Below are positions 31,113-41,870 of a DNA stretch of 64,000 nucleotides, one piece after another. The notes under the pieces are model-generated. The model saw only the letters and a list, made by a program, of their open reading frames with translations, searched no databases and had not been told where the DNA came from. A program made the translations under genes and the position numbers. Source of the stretch: Enoplolaimus lenunculus. Lineage: Eukaryota > Nematoda > Enoplea > Enoplida > Thoracostomopsidae. Numbering within the stretch: position 1 is the stretch's first letter; each line of letters starts with the position of its first letter. The stretch spans positions 1 to 64,000 of the forward strand of contig JASANG010002536.1 of assembly GCA_030248215.1 (NCBI GenBank). The letters are read 5' to 3'.

Positions 31113-34100
31113 CTAAAAATTAAAGTTTGGGCTAATTGGTTGCAGATACGGTGGCGTAAACACGTACTAAAGATAACGGATAAACGAATGATGGTGATCA
31201 GAATAACTGAAAGGAAATATTTGAGCAAAGTTTTAAATATACTTTATTTTTCTGCCAATGCAAAGAAGTATAACACTTAGCTTTTCTAAGATTAAAAAAA
31301 TAGTGGTCGTATGCTGAATTCTTAAAAAAATTTGGCATTATGTTAAGATGAGGAGCGGAACGTTTCACCAGCTTGAATGCTGTCAGCATAGCATGCGATG
31401 CAGACGACATTTGTTTCAATCTGATCACAAAATTATGCACGCTTCGACGCAGCATGCTCAGCTGAGTCGAATGGTGTTAAATTTTCCACATTCAGATATC
31501 TGGCTAACAAGTTATACGCAAACAGCTGATTTGTCGACGTCCCAATACCAGTTATTTGAATATAACTCAAATCAAATTTTTCAGAAATCTAAATTTGGGT
31601 GTTGAGTAATCAGGGGAGGTCATGATAACCTTAAATAAGCAAAAATTTTCAAAATCCAGCCATATTTTGGGCAAACGCCTGCTGTAGAAGCAACTGAAAA
31701 GACTAAGTCAGTCTTCTGGTATACAGAAGAGTGGCTTCACACTCGTATGAAGTTATCAGTGAAATATGTTTAAGGATAATTTCGTTATAGGCGACCCCAA
31801 CAATTATCTATCATAATGTTTTGGCTTACTGCTGCATTTTGGACAGTTCTACGCTTGGAAAAAATTTCGAACTCAATGTTCGGAATCGACAAAGGTACAA
31901 CGGGGCCAGTTTAGATTTAATCGTGTGTGCAGTGACACTAAGACTTAACCTCTACCTTCGTAATTTCATCCTAAAACTAAGTTGAGTCAAAAATTGTGCT
32001 AAACATCGTAAAAATCCTCAAACGAATGATAAATGAATAGAACATAAAGAATAAGTACGACCTTATATTTTGCAGTAACCACTGAATAAGTTCAAACATC
32101 AGTACGCCGCCTGTTTACCTTAAACAACAAGTTGCACTTGCATCGTGGCGAATTGTTACGCTGTTTGCCCCAGTTATCACACTTAATGAGTTCGCAGTTT
32201 GTTCCATAAAAACGTCCAGACATACCGCAGTCGCACGATTGTTGTTCCGATGAATTATTTGAAACCCGTCTTTGAGCACCGTTCCGGCATCGAATTAAGT
32301 TACAGAATGGGCCTTCCCAACATGGATTGCATCTTCTGAAAATAAAATTGCGTTTATCAAAGCAATATCGGAAAACACAGATTAGGAATCAGCATTGTGT
32401 CAACGTGTAACTAAAATCAATCGTTCTAAACGTTTACGCGCCTTATATATGCTGGTTAACTAATTTATGCTATAGGCTGCCGCAAAGCCAAAACATATGG
32501 CAAAATATTCAAAATAATTAAATATTCACACTCAGAATTACATCCCTACACCATTGGAGAAATCCAAAATTGTCAAATAGGGCTTCCACCGTTTCTGTAT
32601 GATAGGAACCTACTTTCCTCTGCTACGATGCTGATAAAATTTATTCTTACACTGTTATAAAACAAAAAAACTAAGGTTTACTTACATGCAATAGCCTTCA
32701 AAATTAACGCCCCCATGTTGACAATCGGCAAATTCACAATGAGATCCGTACTGAAATTGTGGATACCGGCATTCACAATACCCAGTCGACGCCGAGAGAC
32801 GCCCGCCGGCGACACAAATCTTTCTCTGACAGCAATCGCCAGTGAAATAACGCGGACACTTGCAAGAATGTTCGCGAGTTCGATGAACAAGTTGTCCGTT
32901 GTTGAAGCAAACTGTTGGCTCACTGCATCGTGCTGTCGTCTTCTGTACAGTTGTTTGTCTAGTGAGAGTAATTTCCGCATTATCTTCGGTTGTATTTCTA
33001 ACAGTGTTATTTTGCAACAAATTTTCTTTTTCAAATCTTCCCCTTTCATGAACGGTAACCGTTTCATTTCTACATGGACGATTACATTTACAACCGTCGC
33101 ATACTGCAAATCCAGCGTGGAAATCAGCGTCATTAATAGTGACCGCATCTGCGCCTGAAACACTGCTACGTGTAATTTGGACAAAAACTGTTTTTTATTT
33201 TTGTTTGAAATCAAAATACAATTAAGTAGTCACTTTGTATTATATTATTTTACCCTTTCTCACATGAACATTTTCCATTTCCCCTGAGACCTACTTGTAT
33301 GCTACGATTCGAACTCCAGTGACTGGAGTGAGGGGGCGTATACAATCACCACTCAGCTATAGGAGCTTGACGCTCGAGCCCGAGGGGGCTCTCACGTCTT
33401 GTGGTGATTTAGTACTACGTATACGTGTTGTAATTGTTAAACACGGTGCGATATATACTATTTAACGCATACACACTGCGCTGAGTTACCTACAGGCAAC
33501 TGAATGTGAGAAGGGATTAAATATTCATGCTGGTTAAACAATGGGGACCCCACGAGTGCAAAATTAGTGGAAGAAACCTAGCAAGGGATACGAGCGGAAA
33601 GTCGAATTCAATTTTAGCACCAAATTGCAGTGCAAAATGTTAATCTTGAAAATCTTGGAATGCCAAGGTATTCGTCCCCCTCTTGTTGCCCAATGCGCCA
33701 ATATTTTAATTGATATTTTAAAATTAACCTTGTACACAAATTAGTCTTAGCTACCCACATACTGCAATTTTTTTTAACCGGTTTATATACTCCAGGATGT
33801 TCCAAATCATTAATCTGACGCTCATACCTCTACAGTACCTTGAATTGCCAACTGACGATGTTTTCTGACATTCGTTGAACGTTTTAAAACCGTTCGAGTT
33901 GGAATAAAACTAGCAATACTGCCGTTGTTTTGAGCTAAGAGACTGATAGCTTCTGCAGAAATCGTATTCGGTTTGTGTTGTAAAGCAGAGTTGGTATCAT
34001 TATTGTGGGCTTCAAGAATCTGTGCAGCGCTTGAATGACCACTCCAACAAGGTAAACAAATATGCCCTATATGCAAAAATACCTTGATTACAGTGTTCAT
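30801..34100 (-). CDS. EGF-repeat type I membrane protein, gene B (4 exons)
   Basis: Minus-strand paralogue of gene A, 419 residues. Exons: 34100-33839, 33154-32686, 32335-32119, 31112-30801; phases 1, 2, 0; GT-AG throughout. Residues 1-~26 are a signal peptide (MNTVIKVFLHIGHICLPCW). A CDGCKCNRPC cluster opens exon 2. Five EGF-like modules span ~164-320. The TM helix is ~328-353 and the tail ~66 residues, Asn/Gln-rich. The modules match gene A in order and spacing; modules 1-2 and the start of 3 are almost identical, the others much less so. Gene B lacks the poly-Asn tract and the acidic tail patch. Start chosen as the ATG in front of the leader, with a phase-1 donor CAAG|GTACTG that fits exon 2. 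Function is unknown; cell-surface binding is inferred from the architecture. Confidence 0.77.
32119..32335 (-). CDS. Gene B exon 3 (EGF 3-5)
   Basis: 217 bp. Acceptor TATTTTCAG, donor TTTAAG|GTAAAC, phase 0. It encodes RCNPCWEGPFC, CRNGAQRRVSNN...CDC and CDNWGKQRNNSPRCKC, parallel to gene A but with many substitutions. No ATG-initiated frame marks it, so it is easily missed. Confidence 0.8.
32686..33154 (-). CDS. Gene B exon 2 (Cys cluster, EGF 1-3)
   Basis: 469 bp. Acceptor GTGTTTCAG; donor TGCAT|GTAAGT, phase 2, as in gene A. 32945-32705 is nearly identical to gene A 27632-27877. Confidence 0.85.
33155..33838 (-). other. Gene B intron 1, containing a tRNA-like sequence
   Basis: 684 bp, GTACTG to GTGTTTCAG. 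It contains the tRNA-like remnant at 33296-33366 on the same strand. Confidence 0.55.
33296..33366 (-). pseudogene. tRNA-like sequence or SINE head in gene B intron 1
   Basis: On the minus strand a perfect A box (TAGCTGAGTGG) is followed ~40 bases later by GGAGTTCGAATCG, close to a B box. The T stem (TGGAG/CGTAG) and the acceptor ends do not pair well, so a functional tRNA is unlikely. Confidence 0.35.
33839..34100 (-). CDS. Gene B exon 1 (signal peptide)
   Basis: 262 bp. The open frame continues nine bases past the donor to a stop in GTATGA, so splicing at CAAG|GTACTG is needed. An alternative donor GAG|GTATGAG eleven bases on would break the phase with exon 2. Confidence 0.6.
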
Positions 34101-35125
34101 AAGTACATTAAAATGATTATGCCGAACAAGTAAACAATTTGTCTACTTTAGGAAATAATAGAAATGTTTTAAACATATATTTCTACAAATATTAATGGTA
34201 CTGACGAAATGCAACAAAATCTCAGACAACCGGTACAAATGTTTGTGGATAAAAGTTCAATATGATTGCGGAAGCTGAGAAGCTACAGAGATGTTCCCTA
34301 ATCGAGCAGTAAAGCGCCAAAGATAAACAGGTAAGTTTTGCCTACTAATTTTTTTCGGAACGGAACAGGGTGTAAAACAAATATAGGAAATAAAAAGTAA
34401 TATTGAATTTGCTGTTTTTAACAAAAAAATCTGCAAAGTGTTAACAAACGTATGGGTTTTAGCTACTTTTTGGACAAATATTGATAATCGTAGTTAAAAA
34501 CTGTTTCCAAAGATACAAAAAGTCATTGAAGGATAAATTGCATAAAAATAGAACAATCAAATTATCCGAATTGCCGGAAGCTTCATGAAAATTACAACCA
34601 GAGCCTGCTGCCGGAGCCGAAAATCAATTTTCAACAGAAGCAAAAGAAAGACCTTTGGTTATACCTGAACAGTAATCACATGGTGTAAGCATACGCCTAA
34701 GCACAGTGACAGGCAACATATTTTTTAGATGACGTGTTTTCTGATTACAAGTTATCACTCGACGAATTGTCGAGCGACAAAGTCGTTGTTAATTCTGGGC
34801 TATGACACATTTTGTGGGCCGAGGGAATTTTATGAATGTGAAAAGCGCACTAACGTTTGCTCCTAAACGTATAAAACGATGCTCTTTATAGCAAAATAAT
34901 TATTTTGAATCAGTCAAAACACCCACACATTGAGTTCGGAAAGAGACCCTCACGCACTGGGCATGACATTGATGTGCATTCAAGTAAGCTCATGAATGAG
35001 GTCGTTTTTCATTCAAATACATACATTTTTCACTGTAAACATTTTTGGCTCAATAAAACATCAGGATTTAGTGATTTTTGCGCACAAATAAAACTAACAT
35101 GGGCAACAGAATGCTATGAAATAAT
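34101..35125. other. Upstream of gene B; decayed repeat pieces
   Basis: No exon. A CCGGA-family remnant lies near 34590-34680 (GCCTGCTGCCGGAGCCGAAA). A short reverse TTAGGC-type tract with the GTCGAGCGACAAAG tail lies at 34685-34795. Confidence 0.45.
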
Positions 35126-35360
35126 GGTTGCGCTATACTTTTGTTGACGTGCGGCGCGGTCTGTCAGCCGTACGGCACCGTCTGTCACCGTGCGGTATCG
35201 TACGCAAATAACTCACGTACGATACCGTGTAGTGACGGTGACGAACGGTGCGACGAACGGCGCCGCACGGGTGACGCACGGTGTGACGGATGGCGCTGTA
35301 CGGGTGACGCACGGTTACGGACGACGTCCAGCGGTGCCGGACGTCAAGTATAGCGCAACC
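35126..35360. mobile_element. GC-rich MITE, most complete copy
   Basis: GGTTGCGCTATACTTTTGTT and its inverse AAGTATAGCGCAACC bound ~235 bp. The centre is CpG-dense and almost entirely self-complementary (ACGTACGATACCGTG, GCGACGAACGGCGCCGC), far more GC-rich than its surroundings. Open frames here are by-products of that composition. Confidence 0.75.
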
Positions 35361-35569
35361 CTTATTCGACAGTGCCCTATTAATCCAACTGCCAATACGG
35401 ACGCCACCATAATTCGGGTTGTGACGTTCTTGTGGTAATCAGTGGAGAAAATTATAAATAAACTGCTATACCTATAAATTTTTTCAGTTTCTTCTCAATG
35501 TTTCTTAGTTATATGAAATTACATAAACCAAAAGTGAATGCTGCTGTACCATCTGTGTACACTTGACGG

Positions 35570-35768
35570 GGCCTATGTATAGAACAGGGCCAGATAGCTT
35601 TCCAAAAGGGCTATATTAGAGTCAGTTTAAGCTTTATACTATTTTTTGTTTAGGCTTAGGCTTAGAATTAGGCTTAGGAATAGGCTTATCCATGTGCTTA
35701 GGCTTAGGCTTAGTCTTAGGCTTACAAATATGCTTATACTACTGTTCCGGCCCTGTTTTATACATGGG
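35570..35768 (+). mobile_element. TTAGGC-bearing element with intact terminal inverted repeats
   Basis: CTATGTATAGAACAGGGCC on the left and GGCCCTGTTTTATACATGG on the right are inverted copies. Between them lies the best hexamer run in the window: TTTAGGCTTAGGCTTAGAAT, GTGCTTAGGCTTAGGCTTAG and TCTTAGGCTTAC. It shows the family is a TIR element carrying a telomere-like core. Confidence 0.78.
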
Positions 35769-36665
35769 TCCTTGACGGTCTCCCATCGTCATTGTAGTAA
35801 AAAATCTATTACACAAAACGACTGAACGGCCTCTTTAAAAATAAAACGCAAAATACGAAGTGTTTTCGAATTGAGTCGTGTTTTATGTTTAAAAATAGCT
35901 TCTGTCATGTTTTTACCTATGTTATGTCGCAATAAATTCATTTAAATTATTTTTATGTCACCTTTCGTTATGGCAAACTACATTTTTTTATGCTGACATA
36001 TTAATATTTCGTGTAAATTTTTTGAAACTTGAAATTTTCAACGCTAAACTGCTTTAGTATAGTTGTATGGGTGCATGCTTCCTGCGTAAATCTCATACAG
36101 ATTAGCAGCGGAGGACCCACTTGCGGATCCAGTGGGGGCCGGGGGCGTGCGCCCCTCCATCAGAATTTTTTTGGGATAAAAATGATAATGTCTATAGCAA
36201 AACGTTAGCGATTATTCAACAAGGCAGTGCTTGTTTATCGCTAAAATAAACTTAGATTGGGGGTCGTCGCTTTATTTTGTTCGGTTCTCGTTACGCCTTT
36301 GAGATTAATTCCTTAACAAACGTTGTAACCATTGAAATTCTGACAGGAAAATGCCGTTCCGGGTCTGGCACCTTTCAATGCGTTTTCATCAATTGCAGTT
36401 CATCTTTGTAAAATGAACCGTTAAAAATCTAACTATTTCGCGCAGCCGATACTACAAAACACAAGTTTAAACAAAAACGCAAGTTAGGAAATTTAAAAAA
36501 TAAAATTAATTCTTAAATTCGGTGTTCCGTTCTAATACATCAATATATTCGTTCTTACCTGATGCCTGAAAAAAACAAAATCTCCATATGTGTGTTTTTG
36601 TTGATCAAATGAAAAACAAGTGTTTAATAGCTTTATATTACTTGCTTTAATAAATCTTTTGTATT
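35769..36665. other. No gene; GCGGATCC-type fragment at 36111-36185
   Basis: ACTTGCGGATCCAGTGGGGG, GCGTGCGCCCCTCC is an end fragment of the GGCGGATCCAGG family (full copies 42560 and 60070). Otherwise unique sequence. Confidence 0.45.
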
Positions 36666-38616
36666 ATGCGTCGTCCACAATATCTCGCGAACACGCGGTG
36701 GCATTTCACATCGAGCGTAGACGGTTGCCATCTACTCTACAGTAAACGGAAGTATGTGCTACTAGTTTTTTAAATATTTTCAAAATTTATAATTTCAAGA
36801 TACAACTACTATTTTTCATCCAATTTTTGATGTCGAATACTTAAATTATGAAATAGGGTGAGTGTTTTTGACTACCTTAATGAAATTACAGCAGTTGTTG
36901 TAAGTTGCATGTTTGAAATTTAGCAATCGTCTACTGGTTTTAAAATGAATTTGGTGCAGTAGCCGTCGATAAATTTCAAACAGTGTAGCATAGACGGTTG
37001 CCATCAGAACGTATTCTAAAGCAGTTGTCGGCGTATATCAAGCAATTATGGCAACCGTCTATGCGTATAACACATTGTGGTGCCCCTCAAGCGCTAAATT
37101 TTCTGTTTATTTTTAAAAATATTTGAAAAATGTTTATATTTTTTATTCGTATTTATTTTTCAATATGTTTTGGTTTTCAGAGTTAGTATAGCTGAGCCAA
37201 GTGCGACTTTGAGGGGTTGAGAGGAGACACCCTCCAACGAAAATCTTTGCAACCCTGGCTCAACTTTTTCAGAATTTAAACTCCATTTTGTAAAAAAATT
37301 TCGTCCTCAAACGTTTCCTGTCCCCTTGACTGAAACCTGTGTTGCTGTCATATTTTCATTAGAATTCAAAACTGCGGAATGTCTCATTGACTGCCAAGAC
37401 ACAAACGTAGGTCTTTTTTCCGTCGATGTCTACTTTATTTTTGCTGGAGTTTGGTGTTTATGTTTTTAAAATTTTTAATACTCAAAAACTAGTGAGACTG
37501 GATCAGGTGGTTTAAAAAGCATATTTGCAAAGCTTATTTTGCAGCTTTGTTTCTGCTGTGTTAAGGCAGTAGTCAATGATACTTTTTGGCTTTAAAATAT
37601 ATAAGATATAAAAAGCACAAGCAAAAATTATATGTGCCGCGCTATAAAATATTGTTGCCGTGCGGTGGCGTCCGTAACGCACGTATATTTATGTTGTAAA
37701 TTTTTGACGTTCCTGCGCCAGACAACAAGTATAAAATAGCGGCGCAAGCAGAGTATTTTGTTTTTGCTTAGCCTAGCATAGAAATAGTCTATCCACATTG
37801 CAACTGTTCAAGAAACGGACGGACGGTTCTGAAAATTTCGACGATATTTAACTTTTAGCCAAATTTTTTTCACAAACAAAAGTATTGGGCTTTTTAGGAA
37901 TGAAAACAGCTTGCATAAAACTTGTACAACTCGAAAATGTATATTTGTACGTTCTTTAAAGTTTTTTAATATATTTTAAGTATTTTCTGAAATCCTAGAG
38001 CGCAGGTGTTGCAACAATTTTTATTACAAATATTTCGCACAAATATTGTCTAGACAGGCAGGCGACATGAAAAGTCATTTTGGAGGCCATGGCCATTTTC
38101 TTTCAATCTAAGATAAACTGTCTGCATCTCGGTAGCGTATCCAATATATACTCTTGTAGTTCCATCAGAAAACGGAACGGCCTTGAAATTGAAAACATGG
38201 GAGTTACGAACGAAACAACGCACTGACATTAGCTGTTGTTATATATGACGGAAGCTGTCTACGGTGTGTATTCTGAAATACCTGCAATCGTAGATAGGCT
38301 GTTATATTACGAAGGGCAAGCGTCTAGTAGGGTAAAAAAATAAGATGGGCAACCGTCAGCAGCGCGCTATTTTAACCTCGGTAGTTGTCAAGCTATTTTA
38401 TTTTTACCCTAGTTCTAGGCGGTTGCTATTTTTAAATTTAACAAAATTTAAAACTAAAAAATAAATTTTTAAAAATAGACAAGCAATTGCCATTGCTATA
38501 AAATTTTCATTACGGCAACTGTCGTTGCTTATTTAAGAGTGAACCTGTTGAGGGCAGTCGTCTAAAGTCGATGTGAAATTCCACCGCGTGTTTTAGAGAT
38601 ATTGTGGACGACGCAT
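36666..38616. mobile_element. ~1.95-kb TIR element with repeated GACGGTTGCC motif
   Basis: The terminal inverted repeats are ~68 bp: ATGCGTCGTCCACAATATCT on the left, its inverse AGATATTGTGGACGACGCAT on the right, continuing through CACGCGGTGG and TTTCACATCGA. Inside, a motif related to GACGGTTGCC recurs near both ends in both orientations (about 36719, 36991, 37049, 38346, 38409, 38513, 38549). No transposase frame is visible, so it is non-autonomous. A GC-rich MITE is nested at 37633-37748. Confidence 0.72.
37633..37748. mobile_element. GC-rich MITE nested in the 36.7-38.6 kb element
   Basis: GTGCCGCGCTATAAAATATT on the left and AAGTATAAAATAGCGGCGC on the right are imperfect inverted ends. 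CGTGCGGTGGCGTCCGTAAC is the CpG-rich centre. Confidence 0.5.
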
Positions 38617-40913
38617 TACTCTCTGATTCAAAAAGTGCGCATGTTGGAATTACTGAATTGACCCCCCACTTTTGGCAACAGATTGGCGCTCATGGTGGTA
38701 AAGATTTGCACAATAGGTCAGAAAATTTGAAACATGTGTACCGTCTTGAGCACTCTCCGAACGATAGGTCACATGGGGGTCAAATCTTTGACCCATCATT
38801 CCTCTTGACCCATGCAAATCTTAGAATTCTCTCTCACGACCCACAGACTTTTTTGAAATCTGGCCTAAACCTGTACAAGACTGGAATCACTGAGCTTTCT
38901 AACAATCCGTATATAACCTTTCACATGCCATATGAAAAATCAAGATTAAAACACTCTTTAAATCGCTGCCTTGAAAACGAAAAACGCTATATATACACAT
39001 ATACATGTAAATATATACAGTGAAAGCTACCGTTTTAACCGGAAATAAGGTTATTTTATGGCAAAATAAACTAATCCCGGTCCGTGGCTATTGCTTTGAG
39101 TTTATCACAACGCAGATTTAACTGTGTCCCATTTCTTTTAATATTTAAAATTTGTATACTTGGAAAACAAAAACCTTTTGGATAGCAGGGTACATACGGT
39201 ACAAGTTTCAACGTAAATTATACACGATTTAGACAAATATTTAGCTCACTTCCAACCTACGTTATATATCGAAGTTAGCTGCAGTTACATGATGACTATT
39301 TTGTGGTTATTGCGGTACAACTTAGGCTAACAAGCGAGACCGCTTCTGATTGAGTTTGCCAAACAACACTTGAATACACAAATGACTATTTATTCGTTAA
39401 AAATTCATTTTAAAATGTTATCTGCAAAACCTAAAAAAATTTTGCTACAAAAAACTGCGCAGCTTCTCTTACTACCTGGCTTATAAATCCACGAATTACA
39501 TTAGCCTTCTGCTCCTCCAGACTCGCATGTTCTTCATAGCCAAGTAGAAGCCACAAAACATGCGACTTAACTTCAAAATGAGCTAAAATACAAAAAAACA
39601 AAGTTTTCCAGTCTGGCCTGTTTAAAGTAATTTGATATATTGGTTGGTAGGCACTCAAAAGGACGTAAGAGAGACGGTAAAAGCGGCTGGATAGCTTCCG
39701 AACAGTAGACTGTGCTTTATAGTTGGCTTTAAATGCGGAACTACAGTAAACAAATGCCGGTCAGTCCAATTTTTCATATGTAATTTGGATTTTGTTAAAA
39801 ATAAGTCGACGAAATTTCCACGCATCATTATCGATAACCAAACCACATCAATTACTGCTTGCTAGATTGTTGTTGCTCAAAGCTATAAAACGCGTTTAAA
39901 TGTGTCAATATTTGCTACGAAAATGTACGAAATACGGGTAATTTTTGCTAAAAAATGAACCGGTCACTTAACAAATGCCCGCATACTGGTAAAAAATGGT
40001 CCACAACTCCATATGAGTTGAACTAACCAAGTGTCAAAAACGATGCTATAACCGCAACCTGATAACAAAACACAGCATGTACCGGGTTGGTCCTGACACT
40101 GTTCAGAGGAACTAGGGACAAAACAGAGCCTTTAGGTATGGAAGTATTGACAAAAGGCAGACTCTCGATGCAGCCTTTTTAACTATTTGTGGTTTGCGCA
40201 GGCGTGTGAAATAATTTAGAATTTCTTTGTGCATTCTTTTTGCTAAAACAAATGTGCAACAGTAGGCACAATTTTTTTACAATAGTGCGCGCATTATTAC
40301 CTTGACGACCGATAATACCAAAACGGAAGACATGATGTAGAATAGATCTCGCCCATGCAACACAAATTGAAAGCTACTCACATTCGATCGGCTACTCACA
40401 AAACTTCAAAACGCGACATTTTTGTGGTAAACTTTTAATTTGTCTTATGCAATAAAATTAGGTCTGTCTTTTAGCACACCAGTATTCCCGAGGATAATCA
40501 TAACGTGCAAATTGCAGTCAAAAATTGGTTATTTTCAGTATCGTAAGATTTTTTATTAAGACTAACTGTAGGAATTAAGAAAGGGTTAAGTGAAATGTTT
40601 TCAGCTGTTATAGAAACATTATACTCTCCGTGCGCTGCCACTCGGGACAGATAAATACGCACTTACTGAATGTTTCACGCAAAAATACAGAAAAATATAA
40701 AACAAATCTTAATTCCTATCTATGTCGTAGCCGCAACAACAATTCAGCTATATCGCCAATACGGCTAGTCACCGCATCAACACATTCGTTGAAGTCAAAA
40801 AAACGTTTTCAGGGTACGACACAATTTAGAACCTCTAATTCTGGTTAAACTCATTTACACCTAATATTAACTCCTCAGGAAGCATTCCTTATAAGCTTTA
40901 TGCAAGCGACAAA
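38617..40913. other. No assigned gene
   Basis: One frame stays open through 39023 but begins at a TTG inside the terminal repeat of the preceding element and has no recognised domain. TGACCCATG-like words recur in it. The rest is unique sequence without motifs. Confidence 0.4.
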
Positions 40914-41067
40914 ATGAACGCGGAACTGCATAAAAATGCATACGGCGAGCTCAGAATAGTTGCTATAAGTGCAACTGCAATTGCTTTGTTAGTAGTGTCG
41001 AAAACTACATGCTGTGCGCCAGTGATTTGGAACCCGTTCATAGGTGACCGCAACCGCACTCATTCAG
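40914..41067 (+). CDS. Possible first exon of a secreted or membrane protein
   Basis: ATG opens a frame whose first residues contain a hydrophobic stretch (VAISATAIALLVVSKTTCC) followed by CAPVIWNPFIGDRNRTHS, like a signal peptide and short mature start. The frame meets a good donor CATTCAG|GTAAAAG in phase 1 at 41067. No downstream exon was identified and no family is recognised, so this may be chance. Confidence 0.22.
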
Positions 41068-41579
41068 GTAAAAGGGACGGAGTGCGCTCCCGTCTTTGAA
41101 GCTAGAAAATTGTTCATGCCGCAAAAAGCGAAATTTTACAACAAAATAGTAAGGTTTCTGTGTGTCTTACAAACTTATTAGATTAAATTTAGCTTCTTGC
41201 TTGCTCCGATGCGATGTTTCTTCCACTATCACATAAATTGTGCCCGACAGATGTGCCCACGTTTTTGGATCATCTGCTGTACCCCTGCTTGCATCATACC
41301 TAGGGTCTCTCAGACCTGCTGTGTACTAGTTTTCTTCCAAATTACCGGACCATAATAGCCCTCGTTTTGATTACTTTGCAATTGACACAAATTCATGACA
41401 ACTATGTTGACAGCATCGCCTGTGTAACACTCAGTTTGCAAACTGAAAGACAAAAAATATACCTAACGCAGGTGAAAATTGCTGTCGATATTAATTAAAC
41501 AGACACCAAACATGTCAATAATTATCAAACAAGACAGTGTAAACAAACGTCTGAGTAGCGAGAATATATATATTAGTCA

Positions 41580-41800
41580 TTTTGGTTTTCATGGTACCAG
41601 TGCCGGAGAATACAGGGGTGGGGGCACCCTCAGACTCCAGAATGGGGCCCCCGAACTCGCGAGTGAAAAGGCAGACACATTTTAAAACCTCGGTGGTTTT
41701 TGTTTCAACCGGTTTTAGGGTGGGGGCCCTTTTGGGGATGGCCCCCCAGATTGGGGCTTGGGGGTGGGTGCTCCTGGCCCTGCATGACACACACAATTGA
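41580..41800. repeat. GC-rich inserted block with GGGGGCACC/GGGGGCCC words
   Basis: GGGGTGGGGGCACCCTCAGA, TGGGGCCCCCGAACTCG, GGTGGGGGCCCTTTTGGGG and GGGTGCTCCTGGCCCTGCAT stand out from the AT-rich background. A dispersed repeat end is likely; open frames on both strands follow from composition. Confidence 0.45.
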
Positions 41801-41810
41801 TCCTTCCTTT

Positions 41811-41870
41811 TGACTCAGTTTGTGTAGTCAGGAAAAGCATATTTCGGAGAGAGTCAATTTGACTCACCAT
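41811..41870 (+). mobile_element. Half copy of the GAGTCAA hairpin MITE
   Basis: TGACTCAGTTTGTGTAGTCA, GGAAAAGCATATTTCGGAGA and GAGTCAATTTGACTCACCAT match one arm of the hairpin at 55541-55735. The other arm is missing. Confidence 0.7.

Noticed and set aside
35141-35438. Frames with repeated TNGAARVTHG-type residues
   Set aside because: Product of the self-complementary CpG-rich MITE.
38604-39023. 139-codon frame on the plus strand
   Set aside because: It opens at TTG inside the terminal repeat of the 36.7-38.6 kb element, shows no domain, and ends in TA-rich simple sequence.
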